This document shows positions 44,251-52,452 of a stretch of 64,000 nt of DNA, piece by piece; within the stretch, counting starts at the first letter, position 1; each line of letters begins with the position of its first letter. Location of the stretch: positions 2,356,001 to 2,420,000 of the forward strand of contig CBDFKC010000003.1 of the NCBI GenBank assembly GCA_965248685.1. The letters run 5' to 3'. The notes beneath the pieces are model-generated. The model worked only from the letters and a program-made list of their open reading frames with translations, was not told where the DNA came from and made no database searches. Source of the stretch: VYFG01 sp965248685. Lineage in GTDB: Bacteria > Pseudomonadota > Gammaproteobacteria > Arenicellales > Poriferihabitantaceae. The translations under genes were made by a program, and so were the position numbers.

Positions 44251-44583
44251 ATGTCTGAAAAGAAGGATAGTAAGCAAGGTGGAAATTCAGATACCGGGCT
44301 TGTAGTCGAGCAAACCAAGCCTAAACTGAAGAAACCGCCGATGTATAAAGTGTTGTTACACAATGATGACTATACACCTATGGAGTTTGTTGTTCAGTTG
44401 CTGATGAAATTTTTTACCATGACCAGACCTGAAGCGGAACAGATTATGATTCACGTTCATACCCGCGGACTCGGAGTATGTGGGCTGTTTCCACGGGAAA
44501 TTGCTGAGACCAAGGTTCGCCTGGTTACCGATTTCGCCATGGAGAACCAGCATCCTTTGCAATGCACCATGGATGCCGCCTAA
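44251..44583 (+). CDS. clpS: ClpA adaptor ClpS
   Basis: ClpS delivers N-degron substrates to ClpAP. The 110-residue product has the conserved VLLHNDDYTPMEFVVQLL pocket region, AEQIMIHVHTRG and GVCGLFPREIAETKV. The length is standard. The clpA ATG follows 15 bp after its stop, as in other Proteobacteria. The first 30 residues are charged and disordered, as expected. Confidence 0.97.
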   Translation: MSEKKDSKQGGNSDTGLVVEQTKPKLKKPPMYKVLLHNDDYTPMEFVVQLLMKFFTMTRPEAEQIMIHVHTRGLGVCGLFPREIAETKVRLVTDFAMENQHPLQCTMDAA

Positions 44584-44598
44584 CAGGCAAACGAAATA

Positions 44599-46872
44599 AT
44601 GTTATCTGAAGAACTTGAAGTAACCCTGGGTGCCGCGGTTAATTTTGCCCGGACCCATAGGCACCAAATTATTACTGTTGAGCATTTGCTTTATGCTTTG
44701 CTGGACGATGGTGAAACCCAGAAAACCATCCATCTTTGTGGTGGAGATATAGAATTTCTCAAACAATCGCTGAAGCACTATTTGGCGAACGAAGTTCCGT
44801 TAATTGTTGAGGACAGTGAAGATGAACCACAACCAGGACTGGGATTTCAGCGGGTTCTGCAACGGGCCATCATGCACGTGCAAAGTTCGGGTAAGAAAGT
44901 AGTTAAAGGATCGAATGTGTTGGTGGCGGTATTTAGCGAAAAGGAATCCTACGCAGTTTATTTTCTCAGTCAGCAGGAAATTAGTCGTTATGACGTGGTG
45001 AATTACATTTCGCATGGAATAACCAAGGTTCCGGAAGGGGACCGTCTGCCCGCGCCTGAAGAGGATCAGGAGTTTGATGAAGACGGCGAGTACGAGCAAT
45101 CCGGCGGTGCTTTAGAAAACTATACAATTAATCTGAATCAACTGGCAGAACAGGGAAAAATTGATCCGCTGATAGGTCGCCAGAAAGAGCTGGAGCGCAC
45201 CGTACAAATTCTTTGTCGGCGGCGTAAAAACAACCCTTTGTTCGTAGGTGAAGCCGGGGTGGGTAAAACTGCCATCGCCGAAGGCCTTGCGCGTAAAATT
45301 GTACATAATGAAGTACCGGAAATTCTTGGCGACTCGATTATCTATTCACTGGATATGGGCGCGCTACTCGCCGGTGCAAAATATCGGGGTGATTTTGAAC
45401 AACGACTTAAAGCCGTTCTCAAAGCGTTGGATAAAGAGCAGGGAGCGATACTTTTTATCGATGAAATTCATACCATTATTGGCGCTGGCGCGGTATCGGG
45501 TGGCGCATTGGATGCTTCCAATCTGTTGAAGCCGATGCTGGCATCGGGAGAATTGAAATGTATCGGATCGACAACTTATCAAGAGTACCGGGGTATTTTT
45601 GAAAAAGATCGCGCGCTTTCACGACGGTTTCAAAAAATTGATATTGTCGAGCCTACTGTGGAAGAGGCGGTTGATATCCTTCGTGGCCTCAAATCGCGCT
45701 TCGAGGAACATCATGACGTCAAGTATACCCAGCCGGCGCTGCGTACCGCGGTGGAACTGTCAGCTCGATACCTGACTGAACGTCAACTGCCTGATACTGC
45801 CATTGATGTTATCGATGAAGCCGGGGCGAAAACCCGTTTAATGCCTGCTGAAAAGCGCAAGAAAACCGTTGGTGTGAAGGAAATCGAGAGCATGATTGCG
45901 GACATTGCGCGAATTCCGCCAAAACATGTTTCAGCGTCAGATGTTCAATCGCTTAAAACTCTCGAACGCGATCTCAAGATGGTGGTATTCGGGCAGGATG
46001 AAGCGATTAGCATACTCGCATCGTCGATCAAGATGTCACGCTCCGGTCTTGGCAATGTCGATCGACCAATTGCGTCCCTGCTGTTTTCAGGACCAACTGG
46101 TGTTGGCAAAACCGAGGTAACCAAGCAATTGGCCAATACCTTGGGAATTGAATTTATCCGATTTGACATGTCGGAGTATATGGAACGCCATACTGTCTCC
46201 CGTTTGATTGGTGCGCCGCCGGGTTATGTAGGATTTGATCAGGGTGGATTACTGACCGAAGCAGTGAACAAACATCCCCATGCGGTGCTGCTGTTCGATG
46301 AAATTGAGAAGGCGCATCCGGATTTGTTTAACATCCTGCTTCAGGTGATGGATTATGGAAGTCTTACCGACAATAATGGTCGCAAGTCCGATTTCCGCAA
46401 TGTGATCATCGTTTTAACGACTAATGCGGGTGCCGAAAAGGCAGCCAGGGAATCCATGGGTTTTATTACCCAGGACAATGCGCTGGATGATATGGAGGCG
46501 GTTAAGAAGGCATTTACCCCGGAGTTTCGAAATCGTCTGGATAACATCATCCGGTTCAATGGACTCGGTGGTGATACCATACTGCATGTGGTCAGGAAGT
46601 TTGTGCTTGAATTGGAGCACCAGCTGGCAGATAAACAGGTTAGCCTTGAGGTTGATGATGCGGCAATTCAATGGCTGGCGGATAAGGGTTATGATTCGGC
46701 GATGGGGGCTAGACCGATGGCTCGTGTGATCCAGCGGGAAATTAAACGTCCATTGGCCGACGAATTATTATTTGGTAAATTGTCCAAGGGCGGACAAATA
46801 AAAATTTCTGTGGCTAAAGGTGAAGCCGGCGAAACGACTCTTGACTTTAAAACCAGTGGTCGTTCTGATTAA
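44599..46872 (+). CDS. clpA: ATP-dependent Clp protease ATP-binding subunit ClpA
   Basis: ClpA unfolds proteins and feeds them to the ClpP peptidase. The 757-residue product has the N-domain, Walker A1 GEAGVGKTAI at 217-226, Walker A2 GPTGVGKTEV at 498-507, the sensor and arginine-finger motifs, and the ClpP-docking region ESMGFITQDN near residue 620. In E. coli the docking region reads IGL, so MGF is a variant. The length is normal. A weak AGCCC/GGGCT dyad follows the stop, but no T-run. Confidence 0.97.
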   Translation: MLSEELEVTLGAAVNFARTHRHQIITVEHLLYALLDDGETQKTIHLCGGDIEFLKQSLKHYLANEVPLIVEDSEDEPQPGLGFQRVLQRAIMHVQSSGKKVVKGSNVLVAVFSEKESYAVYFLSQQEISRYDVVNYISHGITKVPEGDRLPAPEEDQEFDEDGEYEQSGGALENYTINLNQLAEQGKIDPLIGRQKELERTVQILCRRRKNNPLFVGEAGVGKTAIAEGLARKIVHNEVPEILGDSIIYSLDMGALLAGAKYRGDFEQRLKAVLKALDKEQGAILFIDEIHTIIGAGAVSGGALDASNLLKPMLASGELKCIGSTTYQEYRGIFEKDRALSRRFQKIDIVEPTVEEAVDILRGLKSRFEEHHDVKYTQPALRTAVELSARYLTERQLPDTAIDVIDEAGAKTRLMPAEKRKKTVGVKEIESMIADIARIPPKHVSASDVQSLKTLERDLKMVVFGQDEAISILASSIKMSRSGLGNVDRPIASLLFSGPTGVGKTEVTKQLANTLGIEFIRFDMSEYMERHTVSRLIGAPPGYVGFDQGGLLTEAVNKHPHAVLLFDEIEKAHPDLFNILLQVMDYGSLTDNNGRKSDFRNVIIVLTTNAGAEKAARESMGFITQDNALDDMEAVKKAFTPEFRNRLDNIIRFNGLGGDTILHVVRKFVLELEHQLADKQVSLEVDDAAIQWLADKGYDSAMGARPMARVIQREIKRPLADELLFGKLSKGGQIKISVAKGEAGETTLDFKTSGRSD

Positions 46873-46980
46873 GTAATTATAGCCCCCAAGCGCGACCTAT
46901 ACGTAAGCGGGCTGCTCAATACAATCGAATTGCGATACTGACGCGGTTCCGACTGAACATATGTCTAATTCACTACACTG

Positions 46981-47580
46981 ATGCAAATAGCCGATACGCT
47001 ATTAAATCTGTACCAATTTGCCAGGGCGCTGGCATTGCTGTGTGCGGGTTGGTTTATCGTATCGGTCGCCATGGCATGTTTGTGGCAATTTCACGGCTCA
47101 GGAAATCGCTGGGAATCCTTTCGAGTACGCTTACATGCAAATGCCGTACTTCTATCGTTGCTGTTAATGGTTCTTAGTCAGACCGGTATCTGGTTTTCCA
47201 GTGATTACAACGCCGTCTCGGAAAATCGAGCAGAATTTCAGGCAATTTTTGCGTTACTTTTGCTTCTCGGAATTCAGGCCCCGGATATATCGAAGTTATT
47301 GGTAAGGTTTGAAGAATCGATTATTAAAGGGGTCGATTTTCTGCCTTCGGCAACTATATCGATTACCCGGAAATTGCAACTGTCGGTTACGGTTTCTTGC
47401 TGGTTGGTGATTTTCCTGCTTATTGGAACCAACTTTCTGGACAACAACACGTTGCTACGTACCGGAGTTCAATTTATCCTGTGCGTCGTCGGCGTTTGGT
47501 CTCTATTAATGGTGGTGAATGATCAATGGGTAAATTTTTACTTGAATAAAACTGTTACTAAACCACGGATGATGGAATAG
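46981..47580 (+). CDS. Unknown multi-pass membrane protein
   Basis: I do not recognise this 199-residue product. It has four or five hydrophobic segments (about residues 10-35, 50-70, 82-102, 130-150 and 160-178) joined by short loops, with Arg-rich stretches between the first and second. Its stop (TAG) is followed immediately by the ATG of the OmpA-like lipoprotein gene, with no gap, so the two are surely co-translated. A role in the cell envelope with that protein is inferred only from this. Confidence 0.7.
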   Translation: MQIADTLLNLYQFARALALLCAGWFIVSVAMACLWQFHGSGNRWESFRVRLHANAVLLSLLLMVLSQTGIWFSSDYNAVSENRAEFQAIFALLLLLGIQAPDISKLLVRFEESIIKGVDFLPSATISITRKLQLSVTVSCWLVIFLLIGTNFLDNNTLLRTGVQFILCVVGVWSLLMVVNDQWVNFYLNKTVTKPRMME

Positions 47581-48171
47581 ATGGTAAAGGCTCGGTTTTT
47601 TCCTGGCGTAACCAGCGCTAGATATTCCATCAATGGAATGGTCGTAGGCGTGCTGACGTTGTCACTTGTGGCCTGCGTCAATATTGAAGTCGAACCGGAA
47701 CCCGAGCCTGAACCGGTGTCGGTTGCGCCGGTTATTGAAAAGGTTGTGCCAGTTGAAACTCAGTTGATCGCAGCATTTTCCAGCCAACAGCTAACCACAG
47801 AAGTGACTGACCGCGGCGTGGTTGTCTATATTCCTGGGGTATTTTTTACCTTTGACAATGCTGATCTCAGTTTCGAAGCCAGGGAAAAAATACGCTTTTT
47901 TGCGAGCGTGGTCCAGAGAGACTTTGTCGTTCATAGGCAGGTTGCGGTGGAAGGCCACACTGACTCCACTGGTGATGAGGAGTTTAATTTTGGATTGTCC
48001 AAAAGGCGGGCGGAGGCCGCGATGGACGAATTGGTTTTTAGCGGCATTGATCCCGACAGGATTGAGCTAGGATGGTTTGGGGAATCAGCGCCCATTGCAC
48101 CCAACGAGAGTTTGGAAGGTCGTGGGCGAAATCGCCGGGTTGAATTTATTATACTTAACCCGTCAGAATAA
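47581..48171 (+). CDS. OmpA-like peptidoglycan-associated lipoprotein
   Basis: The 196-residue product has a lipoprotein signal ending in the lipobox LVAC, a short repeat of Pro and Glu (a spacer), and a C-terminal OmpA domain at about 80-190. The peptidoglycan-binding motif is VEGHTDSTGDEEFNFGLSKRRAEA, shown here as EGHTDSTGDEEFNFGLSKRR. RGRNRRVEFIIL closes the domain. It should tether the outer membrane to the wall, like Pal or YiaD. It directly abuts the upstream membrane-protein gene. Specific role unknown. Confidence 0.88.
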   Translation: MVKARFFPGVTSARYSINGMVVGVLTLSLVACVNIEVEPEPEPEPVSVAPVIEKVVPVETQLIAAFSSQQLTTEVTDRGVVVYIPGVFFTFDNADLSFEAREKIRFFASVVQRDFVVHRQVAVEGHTDSTGDEEFNFGLSKRRAEAAMDELVFSGIDPDRIELGWFGESAPIAPNESLEGRGRNRRVEFIILNPSE

Positions 48172-48217
48172 AGCTGCTAGTGCGATTTGTCATGATCGAT
48201 AAATACACTACAATTAA

Positions 48218-48676
48218 ATGGTCATGAGAATCGCACATAGTACCGTTAATATTGCACCCAGTTTCCTCAATATCGGGGCGACAATCTCTGTGGTGTTTTT
48301 AAATTTGGTTATCTGGGGAGCATTACTGCTGTTTGATGCGGCACCGGTTGCTCAGGCGGTATCTCCGTCATCCAGACTCGCGCATAATGCCGAAGACAAT
48401 AATACGGGCGGACCCAGTGCCGATGCGGTCGCATTGCCGGCAACTCGGGTTAGGCTGGAAAATTCTTTAGTCGAACCTGCCATCGCAATTTCTTTGGATG
48501 TGGTCAGGGTGCAAGAGCTGCATACTGATACCACAGAAATATTAGCGTCAGGTGAAATTATCCCGGTCCCGCAAGTCAATGACCCGGATAGCCAGGGTCA
48601 AAAAGCAATCGTTGTTGCCATGATATCCGACGCAGGTTCGGCTGGAAATTTTTCTGGGGAAGTGCTTCCAGAATAG
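48218..48676 (+). CDS. Unknown protein with one N-terminal membrane segment
   Basis: The 152-residue product has a single hydrophobic anchor at about residues 20-42 and then a disordered, acidic and Pro/Ser-rich stretch. No domain is recognised. It ends abruptly 14 bp before the ankyrin gene, which lies in another frame. The two might be one gene broken by a single-base change. Two ATGs (48218 and 48224) are possible starts. Confidence 0.55.
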   Translation: MVMRIAHSTVNIAPSFLNIGATISVVFLNLVIWGALLLFDAAPVAQAVSPSSRLAHNAEDNNTGGPSADAVALPATRVRLENSLVEPAIAISLDVVRVQELHTDTTEILASGEIIPVPQVNDPDSQGQKAIVVAMISDAGSAGNFSGEVLPE

Positions 48677-48690
48677 TCGCAATAAAGCAG

Positions 48691-49914
48691 TTGAAAAAAC
48701 CCGAACCGCTACCGGCAGTTAACGATACAAAAACTAATGCTGATGTTGAACAGACTGAATTCCCGGATGCAACTTATGTGCCAGATTCAGAATATGCCAC
48801 GGTTCAAATCGTTGAAGATTCCATCACAATTGTTGAGCCGGAAAATTCGGTATCTCCGGGAACGAACTTATCGGTTTCCCACCGGGACGGTGCCGATTCG
48901 GTGACCAAGCGGGCCGAAGATAACAATTTGATTTATCCTGATCAGGAAATAATTAGCCAACGTATAAGCCGGGTTTCTGCTGATCCCGATGACGTGATCC
49001 AACAGAATTTATCTGGATCAACAGACAAAGGAGATTCGCTGGAACAACCCTTGCTCGATACCGAATTGACCCTGGGTGCCAAGACCACAGAAGCGGGGGT
49101 TGTGGATCACCCGATTTTGTATTCACTATCACCATTGAATGATAATTCCAATCCACAGCAGCCAGTACCTAGTCAGATTGAAACGGCATTAATTGAACCG
49201 GGCATTCTAGCGAAAGTTGAATTGCCCGGATCAATTTCGTCTTTGTCGAATCCTATGGAAGAGCGAGAGGGAAATGATAAAGAAACCGAGGTGGCTAATG
49301 TTATGTCACCGGAGTCTCCAGTAATTAAACCAAAACCAGTTAGGGCCAAGTTAAAATTCCCGTCGATTGATGTTGAATTATTGCAGGCCATTGAAGCTGG
49401 GGATATTGCACGGGTGACCGCATTTCTCGATTCTTCCGATCGTATAAATGTTGTTACTGACAGAGGCGACACTCCGCTCATGCGAGCAGCGTGGAGTGGG
49501 AATCTCAAGTTGACCGAAATATTACTTGAGGCCGGCGCAGTAACTAACTATAAATCTCGCCGGGGAAATACCGCGCTACTTTACGCTGTGATCCGCGGGC
49601 ATCTCGATATTGCCTCGCGTTTGATTACCGCCAAGGCCCGGATTGATCAGTCAACTATAGACGGCAAGACGGCCTTGATGGCCGCTGCCTGGAACAATCG
49701 ACCACAACTGGTTTCCCGCCTAATCGAAAACGGAGCAAAAGTATCCAAAGCTGATAACGCCAAAAGGACCGCTTTGTACTATGCGGTATCGGCAGGCAAT
49801 AGCGAAATTGCGACGCTGTTAATTGATGCTGGCGCGGACCCTCGAAAGGCTGATAGTAGTGGCCTGTCAATTATTCAATTGGCGAACAAAAAACAGCTGG
49901 AGTTACCAAAGTGA
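48691..49914 (+). CDS. Ankyrin-repeat protein
   Basis: The 407-residue product has a disordered acidic N-terminal half (1-220) and four to five ankyrin repeats at about 225-400: GDTPLMRAAWSGNLKLTEIL, GNTALLYAVIRGHLDIASRL, GKTALMAAAWNNRPQLVSRL and RTALYYAVSAGNSEIATLL. The start is a TTG with no good Shine-Dalgarno, and there is no signal peptide. The preceding gene supplies a membrane anchor and a similar disordered region in another frame, so the true gene may start there. Ankyrins mediate protein contacts; the partner is unknown. Confidence 0.78.
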   Translation: MKKPEPLPAVNDTKTNADVEQTEFPDATYVPDSEYATVQIVEDSITIVEPENSVSPGTNLSVSHRDGADSVTKRAEDNNLIYPDQEIISQRISRVSADPDDVIQQNLSGSTDKGDSLEQPLLDTELTLGAKTTEAGVVDHPILYSLSPLNDNSNPQQPVPSQIETALIEPGILAKVELPGSISSLSNPMEEREGNDKETEVANVMSPESPVIKPKPVRAKLKFPSIDVELLQAIEAGDIARVTAFLDSSDRINVVTDRGDTPLMRAAWSGNLKLTEILLEAGAVTNYKSRRGNTALLYAVIRGHLDIASRLITAKARIDQSTIDGKTALMAAAWNNRPQLVSRLIENGAKVSKADNAKRTALYYAVSAGNSEIATLLIDAGADPRKADSSGLSIIQLANKKQLELPK

Positions 49915-49951
49915 CCCTGACCGCAGCTTGGAAAGAGACTGAAACCTCACT

Positions 49952-50167
49952 ATGTTAAACGCAAGATTTTTAACCGTCGCTAACCTGCTGTCCGGGGGAA
50001 TGTTGTTACTCAGCTTGATAATGTTGCCGCAAAATATTCGTGAGCAATTTATCGGTTCCTGGATGCTGTGGCCAGTGGCCGCAGCGATTACTTATTTTTA
50101 TTGCTATATTTTCGTCAAGTTGATTATAGACGTAGTGCAGGAAGTAGCGTTCAGGGAGAAACGATAA
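49952..50167 (+). CDS. Small two-pass membrane protein of unknown function
   Basis: The 71-residue product has two hydrophobic segments (about 9-25 and 37-59) and basic C-terminal residues. I do not recognise it. The gene follows the ankyrin gene by 37 bp on the same strand. There is no clear ribosome-binding site, so it may be a chance frame, although its hydrophobic pattern is regular. Confidence 0.5.
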   Translation: MLNARFLTVANLLSGGMLLLSLIMLPQNIREQFIGSWMLWPVAAAITYFYCYIFVKLIIDVVQEVAFREKR

Positions 50168-50203
50168 CCTGCCGGGATCGGCTCAGGATTGATCGGTCAA
50201 CGG

Positions 50204-51415
50204 TCAGGGCGTAGTTAACCGAGTTAATGGCTTTTCATTAATGGGCAAATGAATAATTGCAGCAACAAATCCTAGAACGATACCTGCGTACCACATCCCG
50301 TCATATGAACCGGTTTGGTCGTATATTCTGCCTCCCAACCAGACTCCGAGAAAACTTCCCAGTTGGTGGCTGAGGAAGACAATGCCGAACAATGTAGCCA
50401 TATACCTGACGCCAAATACCTGGGCAACTATACCCGTGGTTAATGGTACTGTAGACAACCATAATATGCCCATGGTGGCGGCAAAGGTGTATATCACAAA
50501 TGGTGTTTTGGGCGACAGAACCAGGATTAGAATCACCACTGCCCGGGTAAAATAAATAACGCTCAGTCCAGATTTTTTACTGTATCTTTGCCCAGCCATA
50601 CCTGACAGAAAAGAACCAAAAATATTCATCACCCCGATAATCGCAATGGACCAGGCGCCAATTGCGGGGTCCAGACCGAGGTCTCGTATGTAAGCGGGAA
50701 AATGAACCGTGATAAATGCCACGTGAAAACCACAAACAAAAAATCCCAAAGTCAGCAATTTGAATCCGCTATGGCTACTTGCTTCCTGTAGCGCCTGTAC
50801 CATGGTCTGGTTGCTTCCGGGTTCGCCGACCACCTTGGGGTCTCCGGGAAGCATAAACGCCAGTGGTATCATGAACAGCAAGGTGCCGGCGAGAATGATC
50901 AGGCTAGAATTCCACCCATAGGTGCTGATAAACCCCTGGCTAATTGGTGAGAACAATACCTGACCAAAGGAACCCGCAGCGGTGCCGAGACCGAGAATAA
51001 ACGACCGCTTTTCGGGTCCGACCACTCTTACCATGGAAGCCATCGCGATGGTGAATGCAGAAAATGCGATTCCGACGCCAGCCAGCAACCCGCCTGCAAT
51101 ATGCAGCCCGCTGGAACTTTCTACCACGGTCATCCCATAAACCCCGATGGCGTACGTTATCGCGCCAATAGTAATGACTTTGACCGAACCAAATTTATCC
51201 GCCAGGGCACCAGCGAATGGTAGGCCGATTCCCCAAAACAGATTTTGGATCGCCATAGCCAAACCGAAGGTTTCTCTCGACCAGCCTCGATCAGACGTCA
51301 TGGGCTCCAAAAACAATCCGAATGAAGACCGTACGCCAAACCCGATAGTGGATATCAGGCATGCCGCGATAATTATCAGTAGCGGTGTGCGCCAGCTAAT
51401 ATTGCCCTGGTTCAT
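50204..51415 (-). CDS. MFS transporter (oxalate/monocarboxylate-type)
   Basis: The 403-residue product has twelve membrane segments. The signature region between TM2 and TM3 reads GALADKFGSVKVI, and the first segment carries FGVRSSFGLFLEPMTSDRGWSR, as in the OFA and monocarboxylate-transporter-like families. The substrate is probably an organic acid. It precedes no enzyme gene on its own strand except the crotonase, 22 bp upstream, so the two may form a unit. The assignment to the MFS is firm, while the substrate is a guess. Confidence 0.88.
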   Translation of the reverse strand: MNQGNISWRTPLLIIIAACLISTIGFGVRSSFGLFLEPMTSDRGWSRETFGLAMAIQNLFWGIGLPFAGALADKFGSVKVITIGAITYAIGVYGMTVVESSSGLHIAGGLLAGVGIAFSAFTIAMASMVRVVGPEKRSFILGLGTAAGSFGQVLFSPISQGFISTYGWNSSLIILAGTLLFMIPLAFMLPGDPKVVGEPGSNQTMVQALQEASSHSGFKLLTLGFFVCGFHVAFITVHFPAYIRDLGLDPAIGAWSIAIIGVMNIFGSFLSGMAGQRYSKKSGLSVIYFTRAVVILILVLSPKTPFVIYTFAATMGILWLSTVPLTTGIVAQVFGVRYMATLFGIVFLSHQLGSFLGVWLGGRIYDQTGSYDGMWYAGIVLGFVAAIIHLPINEKPLTRLTTP

Positions 51416-51437
51416 AACGATTTAAAGGGTCACAAAA

Positions 51438-52214
51438 TTACTTGTGTTTCCAGTTTGGCTTGCGTTTCTCGACAAACGCGGTCATCCCTTCTTTCTGGTC
51501 TTGGGTAGCAAACAGAGCGTGAAATTGGCGGCGTTCAAACAGCAGGCCTTCAGACAAACTGGATTCATAGGATCGGTCGATGGATTCCTTACACACCATC
51601 AACGCCGGTAATGATTTTTCTCCAATCTCCTGAGCCGTTTTTAAGGCCTGTTCCAGTAATGCTTCGGTGGGGACAATCCTTGCGACCAATCCGGACTTTT
51701 CGGCTTCCTCAGCATCCATCAGGCGTCCCGTGAGGCAAAGCTCCATCGACTTGGCTTTGCCAATAGCCCGGGTTAGGCGTTGGGTTCCACCGAGTCCCGG
51801 AACGACTCCGAGGTTAATTTCAGGTTGGCCAAAGCGGGCGTTATCGGCGGCGATAATAAAGTCACACATCATGGCCAATTCACATCCTCCGCCTAGTGCA
51901 TACCCGCTGACTGCGGCGATTACGGGTTTTCTGCAACTACTTATTTGCTCCCAGCTTTCAGTCAGAAAATTTTGCTTATATACATCCATATACGAATTGC
52001 TTTTCATTTCAGCAATATCGGCACCCGCTGCGAACGCTTTTTCATTTCCAGTGATAACAATGCAGCCAATCTCGGGGTTTCGCTCAAACTGTTGTAACGC
52101 TGCACCCAATTCCTGCATTAGTCCGGATGACAGCGCGTTCAGTACTTTTGGTCGATTCAGTTTTACCAGTCCGACTTTGTCATGGGTTTCAGAAATTATT
52201 GAAGAATAAGACAT
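51438..52214 (-). CDS. Enoyl-CoA hydratase (crotonase family)
   Basis: The 258-residue product has the oxyanion-hole motif AFAAGADIAEM and both catalytic Glu residues: in GYALGGGCELAMMCD and in FGQPEINLGVVPGLGGTQRL. This is the pattern of a true hydratase that adds water to 2-enoyl-CoA. It lies divergent from prpE and upstream of the MFS gene. In such company it could act on acrylyl-CoA or crotonyl-CoA. The family is clear. Confidence 0.92.
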   Translation of the reverse strand: MSYSSIISETHDKVGLVKLNRPKVLNALSSGLMQELGAALQQFERNPEIGCIVITGNEKAFAAGADIAEMKSNSYMDVYKQNFLTESWEQISSCRKPVIAAVSGYALGGGCELAMMCDFIIAADNARFGQPEINLGVVPGLGGTQRLTRAIGKAKSMELCLTGRLMDAEEAEKSGLVARIVPTEALLEQALKTAQEIGEKSLPALMVCKESIDRSYESSLSEGLLFERRQFHALFATQDQKEGMTAFVEKRKPNWKHK

Positions 52215-52254
52215 AGGTGAATTCCAAAAAAAGTATAGAATATGCAGTACAGGT

Positions 52255-52281
52255 TGGTTTTGGTATTGCCAATTAAAACCA
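52255..52281. repeat. Inverted repeat in the crotonase/prpE divergent region
   Basis: Arms TGGTTTT (52255-52261) and AAAACCA (52275-52281) flank a 13-nt core that itself holds GGTATTGCC. It is a possible operator or leader hairpin, 172 nt before the prpE start. Confidence 0.35.
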
Positions 52282-52452
52282 TAAGCGAGTGGAACTGGGA
52301 GTTACCCACTGCTGTGTGTTAAGCAAGCATGGTGGAAAAACTGGACAGCACTCTGAATGCCGGTTCAGCATAATAAATCCGGAAGCGATTCTCCACATGA
52401 AAAATAGCCTTAGCTCCTAAAACCAACACAATAAAGTTGCAAGAGTTAGATA

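Noticed and set aside
46873..46980. Possible tRNA or small RNA between clpA and the membrane-protein gene
   Set aside because: Only a 5-bp AGCCC/GGGCT dyad is found; there is no cloverleaf and no T-run.
48691..48702. A AAA AAC-type slippery sequence near the ankyrin start as a programmed frameshift site
   Set aside because: The upstream frame already stops at 48674-48676, before the slippery run, so ribosomes would not reach it in that frame.
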